From NCBI RefSeq assembly GCF_963678635.1, contig NC_087064.1, positions 68,374,025-68,438,024 of the forward strand: DNA of 64,000 nt, in the 5' to 3' direction. The translations under genes and the position numbers were made by a program. This DNA is from Symsagittifera roscoffensis (taxonomy: Eukaryota; Xenacoelomorpha; Acoela; Convolutidae). Shown here piece after piece: positions 1 through 10,307 of this stretch. Every line of letters starts with the position of its first letter. The stretch's first letter is position 1. Below the pieces are notes generated by a model that worked only from the letters and a program-made list of their open reading frames with translations, had not been told where the DNA came from and searched no databases.

Positions 1-1366
1 CTTGTGATGAAATTGATTCTTGGTCCCAACACATTGTAAGCCTGGAAAAAGATATTTTAAACTAGCAACTGTCAAAATAGAAGTCAAAAAAGGTAATCTA
101 TCCTTGGTCATATCCTGGTGGTAGACGCTAAAGAATTAAAACTGCTGGAGGAAATACGATGCAATATGATGCCATTTAATGCACTTACCTAGTTGATTCA
201 AGGCAGATATAATCTTTTCCGGTGTTGTTTTTAGAAATTTTGATTTTTGTACATTTTTGATCATGTAAGGTCAGGAAAAAATTAAAGAACGACTTTGAGC
301 AAATTGTCTGGGTTGTGAGGGCCATTCGTAGGAAAGTTAGCAATTTAGTCAGAAAAAGAAGCGCACAAAACGGCGGCAATAGAAATTAAGTTTGTTATCT
401 AGAGAAAGAACTAAAAGTGAAGTTTGAAGGCTTTTGAGATTCCTCTGATAAAGGCATTTGAAAGCACGTTAAGCTTAATGCTGACGCTCGCAAGTCTTTA
501 AAGCGCTTAACTTTGATTTTCTGTCTTAAGTACTTTCCGAGGGTTTGTAATATTTTGCACCGTCAGGTCAATTGATTGTGTAGTTTTCTCATTTAAGTAG
601 GATGGTGAATCACTTGAACTTCTTGCTTTTCTCTCTCGATCTCTGGACCAATTGTTATTTTCTTTACCTGAAAGTAAGTCAGCTCCACTCAAGTATCTTA
701 TACAGGTCAATTGCCAATTCTGCTGTTCTAATTTCTGACATACAATATTCAATTCTGACATACAATATTCAAACAATTGACTGGAAGTTTTGCGAGAGCA
801 TTGAAAACGGTATTTTGAACTTTGTCTTCGGGTGTTTTAGTTTTTTAACACGCAAAACGAGTAACCGCAAATGATCATCGGGTGATTTGGGAGATTATCA
901 TATTGATGCCTTTTCATTGAACGATTTTGAAAAATTTAAAAGATACTAAAAAAATTTCGATACTTCCCAATGCTGAGAAAATCTGAGCGAGTCATTTTTT
1001 GAGAGACTTATCGAGGAATAATTGTTATAGATAATATTACTTTTGGGCCACTCGGTCATTTGATAGATGTTTGAGATGTTTTTGATTACAACGAAGTGTT
1101 TTAAAATTTTGAAACAACCTGTCATGCTCAAGTTTCTCACAGCAACTGAAATAAAAAAGTGAAGAATCAGAACCATTGAATTATTTATTGCGACGATTTC
1201 GGCAGAAAATCATGCGAGAGTCAAATTGCTTCTGAAATTTTGTCTGTAGATCTTAAAATTGTCTAGAAATGTCTCAATCCTGACAGAGATCACGAGAGTG
1301 GCTTCGAGAGTGCAACTTGTGGAGAAAAAAAGAATTTTGGCTGTGCATGTCGCCCACCAAAGTGAC
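1..1366. other. No gene recognised; AT-rich non-coding
   Basis: Short open frames here (64-90 codons) have no family resemblance and no coding-like composition. The only local structure seen is a 20-bp sequence repeated twice in tandem at about 731-770 (ttctgacatacaatattcaa twice). I see no RNA gene. Confidence 0.6.
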
Positions 1367-2079
1367 CTCGGGATGTCATTAGTTGATTTTAAAAAACACC
1401 AGAATTTTAATAAACACCAGAATTAAATGCTTACTTGCGCGAAATGGTAAAACTACATAAGATATACTTGTTAAAATTCCTTAGAACTTCTGGAGTTTTA
1501 CTTATATTACCTAATCGGGTCTGGGAAAAGAATTGTTGTCTCAATAGCAGTAACTGAAATTATATACTTTAGTTCATTTTATCCAGTCATTTTAAGATGA
1601 GGAAAATTGTGGTTGACTTAACTGAAAAGGGTCAATTGTACACTATCCAATAAAAACTAGTGGTTAATACGTCAGGTTTTAACCCTGCGTCTAATAGCGT
1701 TCTCATGTTTTAGGTATTTAAAAAATTTCTACAATAAACTAATCTAATTGTCAATAAAACATCAAATTACAATTTTATATACAAAGAATGCCATAAATTT
1801 TGGTTGTAAACCGTCATGTTAGCCAATCATAGTGGACCTTGAACTATTGCTCAGATTAAAAAGTTTTAAAATTCTAAGATTAGAAAGGAAAATTTTAAAT
1901 AATTTGTCAAGAAGCTACTGAGTCATTGTTTTGATTTAGGCATGTATTAATAATGTATTTGAATAACAAACCGAAATAATCGGGTACTAAAGTGTCAACT
2001 GTCTGCATCTAAACTCATCGCGCGTGTTTATGCTCGGCTTTTTTCCCGAAATGTATTGCCTCTGGTGTTAATAGTTTTG
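1367..2079 (+). repeat. 713-bp dispersed repeat, copy 1
   Basis: This stretch is repeated at 6577-7289 with a constant offset of 5210, no net indel and only a handful of substitutions by eye (roughly 99% identity). Both copies begin at ctcgggatgtcattag and end at ggtgttaatagttttg. Flanking sequence differs, so it behaves like a mobile or recently copied unit. No ORF or terminal inverted repeat is evident, and its class is unknown. Confidence 0.85.
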
Positions 2080-2286
2080 TTAATTTCCCAAGTAATGTCT
2101 GCGTTATTCCCCTCAAGACTGCTTTGTTGAAGGTGAAGGCTTACCAATGAAATTGCTCGGCATAGGTAGACGCACATCAACTACAAGACTTTTCAACCAC
2201 TATTCACTTGACGTCATTGGAAATTGCTGATTGCGATAGTGATTATGATTGTTAGTTTCTTGTGGTGAAAACTATCCAAATGTTGG

Positions 2287-5086
2287 TTAAAACTCGTTTG
2301 CAAAATACTGCTTGTCTCTATTTTGCATTATCAACATTGGAGGCTTCGCATCCTTTGGTGATTGAGTTGAAAAACTCCTCTCACTGCCCAGTGGCTTGCC
2401 CTTGCCCACGATGATTTTGCACAGGCCAAATGCAGCCATAATTGCAGAACAAAGTATTGGGTACTGGTTTGTCAGCCATTGAGTCCTAATAGTTTCCATA
2501 GTCTTATCAAATTGCTCCAAGTTAGATGCACTCTTAATGATTTTATGTACAGTGCCTTGGATAACACCACGCTTGTACTGAGTTGGGACGCAGCTCCTCT
2601 AACTCATTATACTTCCATTATCTGTTGGTTTTTGATACCAATTGGAGTTAACCAGCTTATTCTGGGACAAATTCATGTTCAAATCCAGGAAGAGCAAAAT
2701 TCCCTTTAAATTGGCTTCCTCTAGAGTGAACTGGACATTTGTATAGAGAGAATTGGCAGCATCAAGAACACGATTCATCTACATACCTGAGGAAAAATGT
2801 TATCTGTGGAACATCTTTCCCGTTGTTCTTAGCGCGGCAGAAACTTTAACAATTTGAGGTTATCATGATTATTGATGCGTTAACACAATCGGATATTTTC
2901 CATCCCTTAAGATGGTACCAGGTCCGGTATCTCTCGCGTTTAAACTCCTTTGATCTATAGGTTACTTTCCTGCGGCTACAATGGCAGAAACTGTTCTTGT
3001 CATACGCTTTGTATCTCCATTTCCGTCAGTATTTCTTGTTTCAAGGCAAATTCGTACTCTTTCAGTCATAGGTTTGCCAGAATTACAGCGAGGGAAGCTC
3101 CCATTGATAGACCCTCAACTTGAACATACCATGAAGCCTTACATTTGAAATATACCTTGCTGAACGCCATATTCAAAAGCCTTTTTATCTCGCTGTTTCA
3201 AATTCAGGAGGTAAGGCGTCTGTAAGGTAATTTCAATTGCTTCCTTCAGGGGAATCCTAGTTTAAATACTTTTTACGTCAAGAGATTTTAGAGTTTCGTT
3301 CGGATCTAGAGCAGTGCTTTCAATTGTTTCTCTGGCTTTTTTGTGTTTCTTTCATTATTAGCTCTATCGATGTTGTCAAAAAACGTTTACGAACATTTGA
3401 ATGAGATTCTTATACGAACAGTACAAACTAGTGGGCTGCCCACTGTTGATCTCATCTTAGAATATAATCGACCATTTATCTAGTCTATTTTTGTCTTGGC
3501 AAGTTTTTCTTTTTGAAACTGCTTCTCAATTTTCAGTATCACATCATCAGTGGTTGCTTCTTCTTTTCAGAAATTGAGAAGATTGGAACAAAGATTCCAG
3601 TTTTTTTTTGCATATGTTTTTTTGCTGATTATGCGAAAACCAACCCTTTTATCAAAAGCCACAGCCAGTAACCAGTATCTTTGAGATATTTTCTCGTTTG
3701 CCCAGCAGCTTTGTCTATTGGGGTCTGCCTTACTTTTTTTGCAAATGCCTTTGCTGCTGCTTCTTTTTCAAATAAAGTTTTACCCAATTTTGTTTGGTTT
3801 TTCACTTGTGAGAGGAAGCCATTTTGAGAGTCGATTTCAGCCCAAAATAGAATTTCATTAAATTTGTCTCTCATTGGATGCTTCGGGTCCATTGACAGCA
3901 TTTCAAGTACACATTCAGGCGGTTTTATTGTGAAGCACCTCAACTGATTGCTCAATTCTCTCTTCAATTAGTTTATATTGTCTCTCGGACAGTTTTCTTA
4001 ATTTTCTATATGTTTTTCTGATGTTGTCTTTAAGCTTATTTCTCCTTGATGCCTCACGAAACGGAAAACAGATGCCCACAACTGTTCGTCATTTTCTTTC
4101 TGCACCATTGATCGGGCTTTCACTGCCATCCCCATGTCTTTTCATGTCCTCATTAGCCATGGACATCTCAGTCCTTATTAGTTTCAATTTAAAGTTATGC
4201 AGGGCTTGGTCTGAAAAAAAATTGATCCCTAGGACACTGAACTTCAAAAAATCTGGTATTAGATTTCAGAAATTTCAGTCTCTGTACAGGTAATTGATTT
4301 TTTTTTTATTTTTTGAAAAGTCTAACTCATTTTTTGAAGTTATTTTTCTCTGTAAAACTTGTCTGAGCCATACAGCAGGCAAAAATACTGTGGTGATTGT
4401 TTTGCAGGCCACAAGTGACAAAGCTCACACGACACAAATAGTTTCAATCCCACAATTCACACACTAATGGACACTCGCCTCACCCCTGTTTTGAAGCGCA
4501 GACTCTTCCTCTGCCCTTGCTTCTGCACGTGTCTTGCTTTCACCCTCCTCCTTGTCTGTGATGGTCTCTGTGGGTTGCCCCTGATTTTGCCAATCAGTTC
4601 TGCCTGTCTTTGTTGTGTGCCATTGTCATTCGCAGAGATTTCAGCTCCAATTCTGCACTTCAAATTGGTGCAGTTTTAAGAATTCCTTAAGCTGATCCGG
4701 ATCACTGTGTTTGCTCCTTAAGAGTAGCAATTTTGTGGCAGGAAAAATGAGCTCACCAGTGTCGAGTACCTGGCTAAAAAATAGAAGCGTTCCTTCGCGT
4801 CTGCAAAAGATTATCGCCAATAGCTGCTGCTTCTTCGACTTCAAATAGCCTATGAAAATTGTTGCTTCTGTGGTTGTTGATGGTGTTGCGCACCACATCT
4901 TGCAAAACCGAACTTTTTTTCTTTCTCAGTTGACCCTCTTCCAATAACTGACGGAGGTTTTTGCCTAAGGTCGGCGTTTTGTTGTTGACGGATAGGCCAG
5001 GAATTTCTCTAACAAGGCTCTCGTACTGCTTTTTCTCAGTTCTATTGAGAGTGTTGATGCAGTGGAAAAGGGAGCTAGCTGCAACA
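2287..5086 (-). pseudogene. Penelope-like element reverse transcriptase remnant
   Basis: Read on the minus strand in several frames, this region carries the landmarks of a Penelope-like reverse transcriptase. An N-terminal block at about 3967-3629 has PKHPMRDKFNEI and AKKVRQTPIDKA. Near 3150-3050 is the RT box GLSMGASLAVILAN (read across frames), near 2790 the catalytic box appears as YVDE instead of YVDD, and near 2700-2520 there is FLDLN followed by WYQKPTDN and YKRGV. Upstream, 5086-4780 is open (AASSLFHCINTLNRTEKK...) and may be the N-terminal extension; its link is less certain. Several stops and frameshifts, plus the D-to-E change in the catalytic box, show that it is dead. The C-terminal GIY-YIG nuclease expected of complete elements was not found downstream, so the copy is probably truncated there. 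Confidence 0.75.
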
Positions 5087-5865
5087 ATTTGAAAAATTTC
5101 GGTTAATCAATTCAAATTTTGCCAAACTCTGCATATCGATTTAAAAAACACTGAAAAAATCACCTATTTATTGTTTTGTGTGACATTTGACAAAAATGAT
5201 CTCAAATGCATGCCATCAACGAGTTTTTTGGAAACAGTTCAGGGAGAAAATTGGCTGTTTTGAACGATTAATGGCGTTAATCGTTTAACTCAACATATTT
5301 GGAGGGTTCAATTGGGATTGACTAAATTTTTTTTTAATTTTTCTATTTGGACGTGCATGACACATAACAATTTTCTTTTTCTCGACCACTCAAACCGCGG
5401 AAAGAGAACAACGATTTTTTTGCTGATATAAAACGGACGTGCAATTAGCGAGAGAGGCGATAGAAATTATAGTCGAAGTGATGGAACATTCGCCCAGACA
5501 TTACACAGTGACGGAGCGTAGCAAAAGTACCTATTGACGACTGGAAGGCGTCAGTTACCTTAGTTCTACTCGTTTCTAACCGTCTTGACCTAGCCAGTTA
5601 GTTTTGTGTTCATTTTAGGGTTAAGTAAAAAGTTACCAGTTTTAGTCCATCAGTCAATCGAAGTTTGATCAGCTTTCGCTTAGATGCAAAACTAACCACA
5701 TAGCTGGATCTCGGATCCTCAGACTACATGATTACTATTAAAACACGGCTGAAAAACCATAATTTACTGTTTTTGGTGACAGTTATGTAATAAATTCACC
5801 GGAGATGGATTGACTCTTTCCTTTTTCTAACTACTCATGCTCTGAAATACCATACCATTTCGAGT
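5087..5865. other. Intergenic, nothing recognised
   Basis: AT-rich sequence without a supportable ORF, RNA gene or clear repeat partner within the window. Confidence 0.5.
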
Positions 5866-6576
5866 TAATTAAACAGTTCAGAGCATTACAGTAGCTTAAA
5901 AATGTCTCTAAAAGTCTCTAACAGTCTCTAATATTCTCTGGGCACCGGGTCTCCAATTCCGTGTTTCGCTGGGGATAAAGTCGTTATCTTCCCGGTTTCG
6001 TGGCTTGGGAGGGTACGGATCCGCTCCGAATGTCCCACTGGACCTTCCTCCCTTCTGATCTTCCTGGGTTAAGCGTCTTTTCGTGTCGTGTTATCACGAT
6101 AAGAAGCTTCGTATTTCTCGTGCTTTTCTTCAGCTGATTTTCGTCTTATTAATTCGGTTGTCTCCTCGATTCAAATTAATTGTCCTTTTTTTGTCAAAAT
6201 GGCCGTTTGTACATTTCTGAGAAAGATTCTGGCTTTAATCGAAACTTTGAAAAATTAAAATTCTAGAATATTCCGACCCTCTTTTTCATAACGCATTTTA
6301 TGCTACCGTCCATAACGTCCTTTTTTGCTTTCGTCGGCAGGTTCGACTGTGCCAATCCGGGGGAATGGCACATTATTAATAGAAGAGCACTCCGAGTTGT
6401 TACGGTTGGGCAGCTGCAGTCGTTACGGAGCGATTCGCGAGAATCAGTGGGGCTATTGGGAGGATTTGGAATCAGGAGGGTTCCTGGTCGCCAAGAAGAC
6501 AGTTCGTGGGCCATATTCAAGAATTCGGAATGGTTTCAGGGAAAGACTGTGAGCTATGTTTAACAAATTTTAGCTT
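5866..6576 (+). repeat. Dispersed repeat block (partners at 7320-8030 and 8450-8720)
   Basis: The block 5890-6070 (fragments such as ccaattccg, ggataaagtc and ccactggaccttcc) recurs diverged at 7330-7510. The block 6075-6356 (aattcggttgt, gtcaaaatggcc, ggttcgactgtgcc) recurs at 8450-8722. Part of it also appears inverted around 7690-7740 (gccattttggc). Open frames of 75-87 codons here overlap each other on both strands and are not credible genes. The pattern suggests a composite or fold-back mobile element that has been broken up. Confidence 0.6.
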
Positions 6577-7289
6577 CTCGGGATGTCATTAGTTGATTTT
6601 AAAAAACACCAGAATTTTAATAAACACCAGAATTAAATGCTTACTTGCGCGAAATGGTAAAACTACATAAGATATACTTGTTAAAATTCCTCAGCACTTC
6701 TGGAGTTTTACTTATATTACCTAATCGGGTCTGGGAAAAGAATTGTTGTCTCAATAGCAGTAACTGAAATTACATATTTTAGTTCATTTTATCCAGTCAT
6801 TTTAAGATGAGGAAAATTGTGGTTGACTTAACTGAAAAGGGTCAATTGTACACTATCCAATAAAAACTAGTGGTTTATACGTCAGGTTTTAACCCTGCGT
6901 CTAATAGCGTTCTCATGTTTTAGGTATTTAAAAAATTTCTACAATAAACTAATCTAATTGTCAATAAAACATCAAATTACAATTTTATATACAAAGAATG
7001 CCATAAATTTTGGTTGTAAACCGTCATGTTAGCCAATCATAGTGGACCTTGAACTATTGCTTAGATTAAAAAGTTTTAAAATTCTAAGATTAGAAAGGAA
7101 AATTTTAAATAATTTGTCAAGAAGCTACTGAGTCATTGTTTTGATTTAGGCATGTATTAATAATGTATTTGAATAACAAACCGAAATAATCGGGTACTAA
7201 AGTGTCAACTGTCTGCATCTAAACTCATCGCGCGTGTTTATGCTCGGCTTTTTTCCCGAAATGTATTGCTTCTGGTGTTAATAGTTTTG
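6577..7289 (+). repeat. 713-bp dispersed repeat, copy 2, with 38-bp re-copied tail
   Basis: Near-identical to 1367-2079. Directly after its shared end it carries an extra copy (7285-7322) of its own internal segment 7139-7176, joined at a ttttg microhomology. Confidence 0.85.
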
Positions 7290-7319
7290 ATTTAGGCATG
7301 TATTAATAATGTATTTGAA

Positions 7320-8030
7320 TAAAGTTCAGGGCATTACAGCAGCTGAAATAAATATTCAGAGTCTCTTACAGTCTCTAGGCACTGGGCCTCTAATTCCGAA
7401 CTCTCTCGGAGATAAAGTCATTGTCTCTCCACTTTCGTGGCACGGGCGGGTTTGGATCCGTCCCGTATGTCCAACTGGACCTTCCGTTCGCACGATCTTC
7501 TTCCAATGAACGCCTGTGACATTCGACCAGAATGTGAAAAATGCAATCTCTGCGGAATTCGAAATTTTAGCAGCGAGCCTTCCGAATTAGTGATTTTAAA
7601 GGATTAACGACGTTATTTGAACGATGGGACAAAACGTGAAGGTTAAAGGATTCGGGAATTGCTAATTTTTAAATTTTCGAAGTGATTACGTAACATTTCT
7701 GAGAAACGTCAGAAACGGCCATTTTGGCAAAAAGGTCGAAGATAAACACAACAACATTAGTTGCGCAGACGATAACTACGAGAATCGTGATCAAAAAACA
7801 ACAGCAGATTGCAGGAATAGCAGAGAAGGTTCCGAGTTGCAACTATTGTGTCGCTACAATAATTGCAAGGCCGTTGCGGACAACGGTGAAGGGTGGAGGA
7901 CAGCCTTCCGGATTAAGAAGAAATCAAGATTAACGAGCTTGATTCAGTGGATTCAAGAATCCGGAAGGGTTTCGGAACTGAGACTTTTATTCCTTTATAT
8001 AGACTTTTAGCTTCTTGTCATGTCCTGATA
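7320..8030 (+). repeat. Dispersed repeat block, second copy
   Basis: Diverged copy of 5890-6560: the order of ctctaattccg, gataaagtcattg and actggaccttcc is kept, and further on the attcaagaatccggaa region resembles 6510-6540. The interior contains the inverted gccattttggc segment relative to 6200. No coding sequence is supported. Confidence 0.5.
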
Positions 8031-8099
8031 TGAATTTAATTAACAACTGGATTCATTTTGATAAGGATGAGAAGCTAGGAGTTGGGGGAAAGGGTTGAT

Positions 8100-8450
8100 C
8101 CATCTTCGATGGAGATGATGATTTTTATCTACTGAACAAAAACAATAGTAATATAGTAAATAGTAGTAACCCTGTTTTTAGGAGTGACCTCGTGGTCTGG
8201 GGATAATGAGACCCAGCCATGAGCTCACTATTTCTGCATGTAATCTAGTTAATTTGAGTGTTTTGACCGAAGCCGAAAGCAGTAACGTTTTTGTCGACCC
8301 GATGTTAGAAAAGACCACCGAAAAGTACTGGCTTGGTAGAGACGGTGAAAAGCATATAAAGCTCTGTTTAGACGCTAGCCAGTCGTCTTAGGACTTAGTT
8401 TTATTTTCCGTCGATATGTATCTTCCGGGCGAATGTTACAGCCTTCTCGT
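8100..8450 (+). repeat. Dispersed repeat unit with gacctcgtggtctgggga core, copy 1
   Basis: Shares gacctcgtggtctgggga, gagacccag, gtcgacccgatgtta, tagagacggt and cttccgggcgaatgttaca, in this order, with 8925-9205. Spacing is similar, but the divergence between shared words is high. It is not coding. Confidence 0.65.
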
Positions 8451-8729
8451 GCCGTGAAGTCCCGAGAAGAATCTTCGTTTTTCTTCTATTCTTCTGACAT
8501 GTAATTCGGTTGTATTCCAGTTGTTTTTACGGTTGTTGTGTTGTTTCGTTTGATTTTCGGTCAAAATGGCCATTCTTCGCATTTCTCAGAAATTTCAAAG
8601 TTCAAATCGAATTTTTTTAAAATACAAAATTTTACAACATTCTGAGCCTCTTTTCATCAGAACTTCGGTACTAACGCCTTTAACGTTCTTTTTTACCTAC
8701 AACAGCTGGTTCGATTGTGCCTTATTTTT
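8451..8729 (+). repeat. Dispersed repeat, diverged copy of 6075-6356
   Basis: It runs parallel to 6075-6356 (aattcggttgt, gtcaaaatggcc, tttctcaga, ggttcgattgtgcc). The open frame starting at 8566 lies entirely within the repeat and ends in the following tandem duplication, so it is not treated as a gene. Confidence 0.55.
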
Positions 8730-8951
8730 GCAAATCATCATGTGCATCTACAATGGACACGATGATTTATATCTACTGAACAAAAACAAAAGTAATATAA
8801 AAATTAAGCAGTAGCCCTGTTTTAGGAGTGACATGATTTTGCAAATCATCATGTGCATCTACAATGGACATGATGATTTGTATCTACTGAACAAAAACAA
8901 AAGTAATATAAAAATTAAGCAGTAGCCCTGTTTTAGGAGTGACCTCGTGGT
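8730..8951 (+). repeat. 111-bp tandem duplication (two units)
   Basis: The unit beginning gcaaatcatcatgtgcatc at 8730 is repeated directly at 8841, offset 111, almost unchanged. It contains the ctactgaacaaaaacaa segment also present at 8130. The high identity suggests a recent event. Confidence 0.85.
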
Positions 8952-9205
8952 CTGGGGATTCTGAGACCCAGTCAAGAGCTCACTATTTTGCATGACACCA
9001 TATTAATTTCCGCAGTTCGGCCGATAGCCTTTAAGTTGTAACGATTTTGTCGACCCGATGTTAATGGACCACACATTGAACTGGCTCTGATAGAGACGGT
9101 TAAAAGCATTTGAACCTGTTTCTAGCTGAATGTGTCTAAGCAGAAGTTTCATAACCTAGCCGTATTTTCTTTCGGTATGTACTTCCGGGCGAATGTTACA
9201 TTGGG
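8925..9205 (+). repeat. Dispersed repeat unit with gacctcgtggtctgggga core, copy 2
   Basis: Second, diverged copy of 8165-8450. It ends at cttccgggcgaatgttaca. Confidence 0.65.
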
Positions 9206-9784
9206 GGATTGTTCATATTTATTTTCTTAACCCCATATGTGACTTGAGTGATCGACTGTTAAACTTTTTAACATTCATGCTCCCAAAGCTTGTTGATATC
9301 AGTAGAAAAAAAATTTTCTGTTTCATTCCCCGCTCAAATGGCAATAAATGTTTTCTTACATTTTTTTAAATCCTAAATCCTAATATTAAAAGTAAGGTAT
9401 TTGCAGTGCTTCTTTTTTTAAAATTCTTTATTTGGTACTCAATAGTGAATTCAATATGACTTATTCCTTAGCATTCCACTCGTTTCTATGGTTCTCACCT
9501 TTTAACCACCACCTTAAAATGGCACCAATATGAAGAACTTCAAAAATGTCCTACTTTTTCTTCTAGTTTTTTTTTATTGTGAGCGAAACATTTTGTGCTA
9601 CTCGAACAGCAACCGGATATCCTTAATTTTGCTGTCTTTTGTTTTCTATAATAATTGTTTCGAAAGTTGCCGCGTGATTTCCCTTGCGATAAGCATTGGT
9701 AGTGCAATCGGTTACTGGAATGTTTTCTCGTAAATAAATTTTTCACAGGACTCATATCTCCAGTGGTACCTTATATCTGGTTAA
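9206..9784. other. Intergenic, nothing recognised
   Basis: AT-rich. A 67-codon frame at 9530-9733 has a hydrophobic start but no family resemblance and is not called. Confidence 0.5.
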
Positions 9785-9965
9785 TTCGAATCTCTCAGCG
9801 TTCCTGGTTCTTTTAGCCTTGAGGTAACGAATGTGCCTGGGACTCTAAGGGGCTTGGCTTGAATTTGACTAAGACCTGTTTTGTGTTCATAAGGGAATCA
9901 TTCTCTGTCAAATAAAATTGTCGACCAATTATTGGTCTGCTGATCTGTTTGTTGCAACATCTTCG
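9785..9965 (+). repeat. SINE-like tRNA-derived repeat, family A, diverged copy
   Basis: Has an A-box-like tagccttgaggtaacg near 9815, a B-box-like ggcttgaatttgac near 9855, and the family tail ttattggtctgctgatctgtttgttgcaac. The same order occurs at 22478, 26156, 31000, 31545 and 31693. It does not fold as a functional tRNA. Confidence 0.6.
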
Positions 9966-10307
9966 AGTCGTTTTATTTTGATGTGCGCATAATTTAAATG
10001 GAGCTTTTGATTTACTTGTAGTGATTTATGTTTGACTTAAATTTTTTTTAAAAAAGAATTATTTCTCAAAATAACAAAACATTATGTACAAATACAATTT
10101 ATGTGCTTAAATTACTTTGACTTTGTAATTCCTGTTTTGCTTAAAGGTTTTGGTTCGGCTCAAATTAATTCGGTTTATTGACTCATTTTTGGGTCGTTTC
10201 AAAGGAAGCACATTTATGTTCCTTTCCGAACTTTTTAAGTTGGTTGCATGTTGATTACTCGGTTTCTTGAAATTTTAACTTCTTTCATTTTTTCCGGAGC
10301 AATAGAG

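Noticed and set aside
2101-2286. GIY-YIG nuclease of the Penelope-like element
   Set aside because: No GIY/YIG pair or following conserved residues found in any minus-strand frame.
6263-6563. Three overlapping frames of 75-87 codons
   Set aside because: Overlap on both strands inside a dispersed repeat; no family resemblance.
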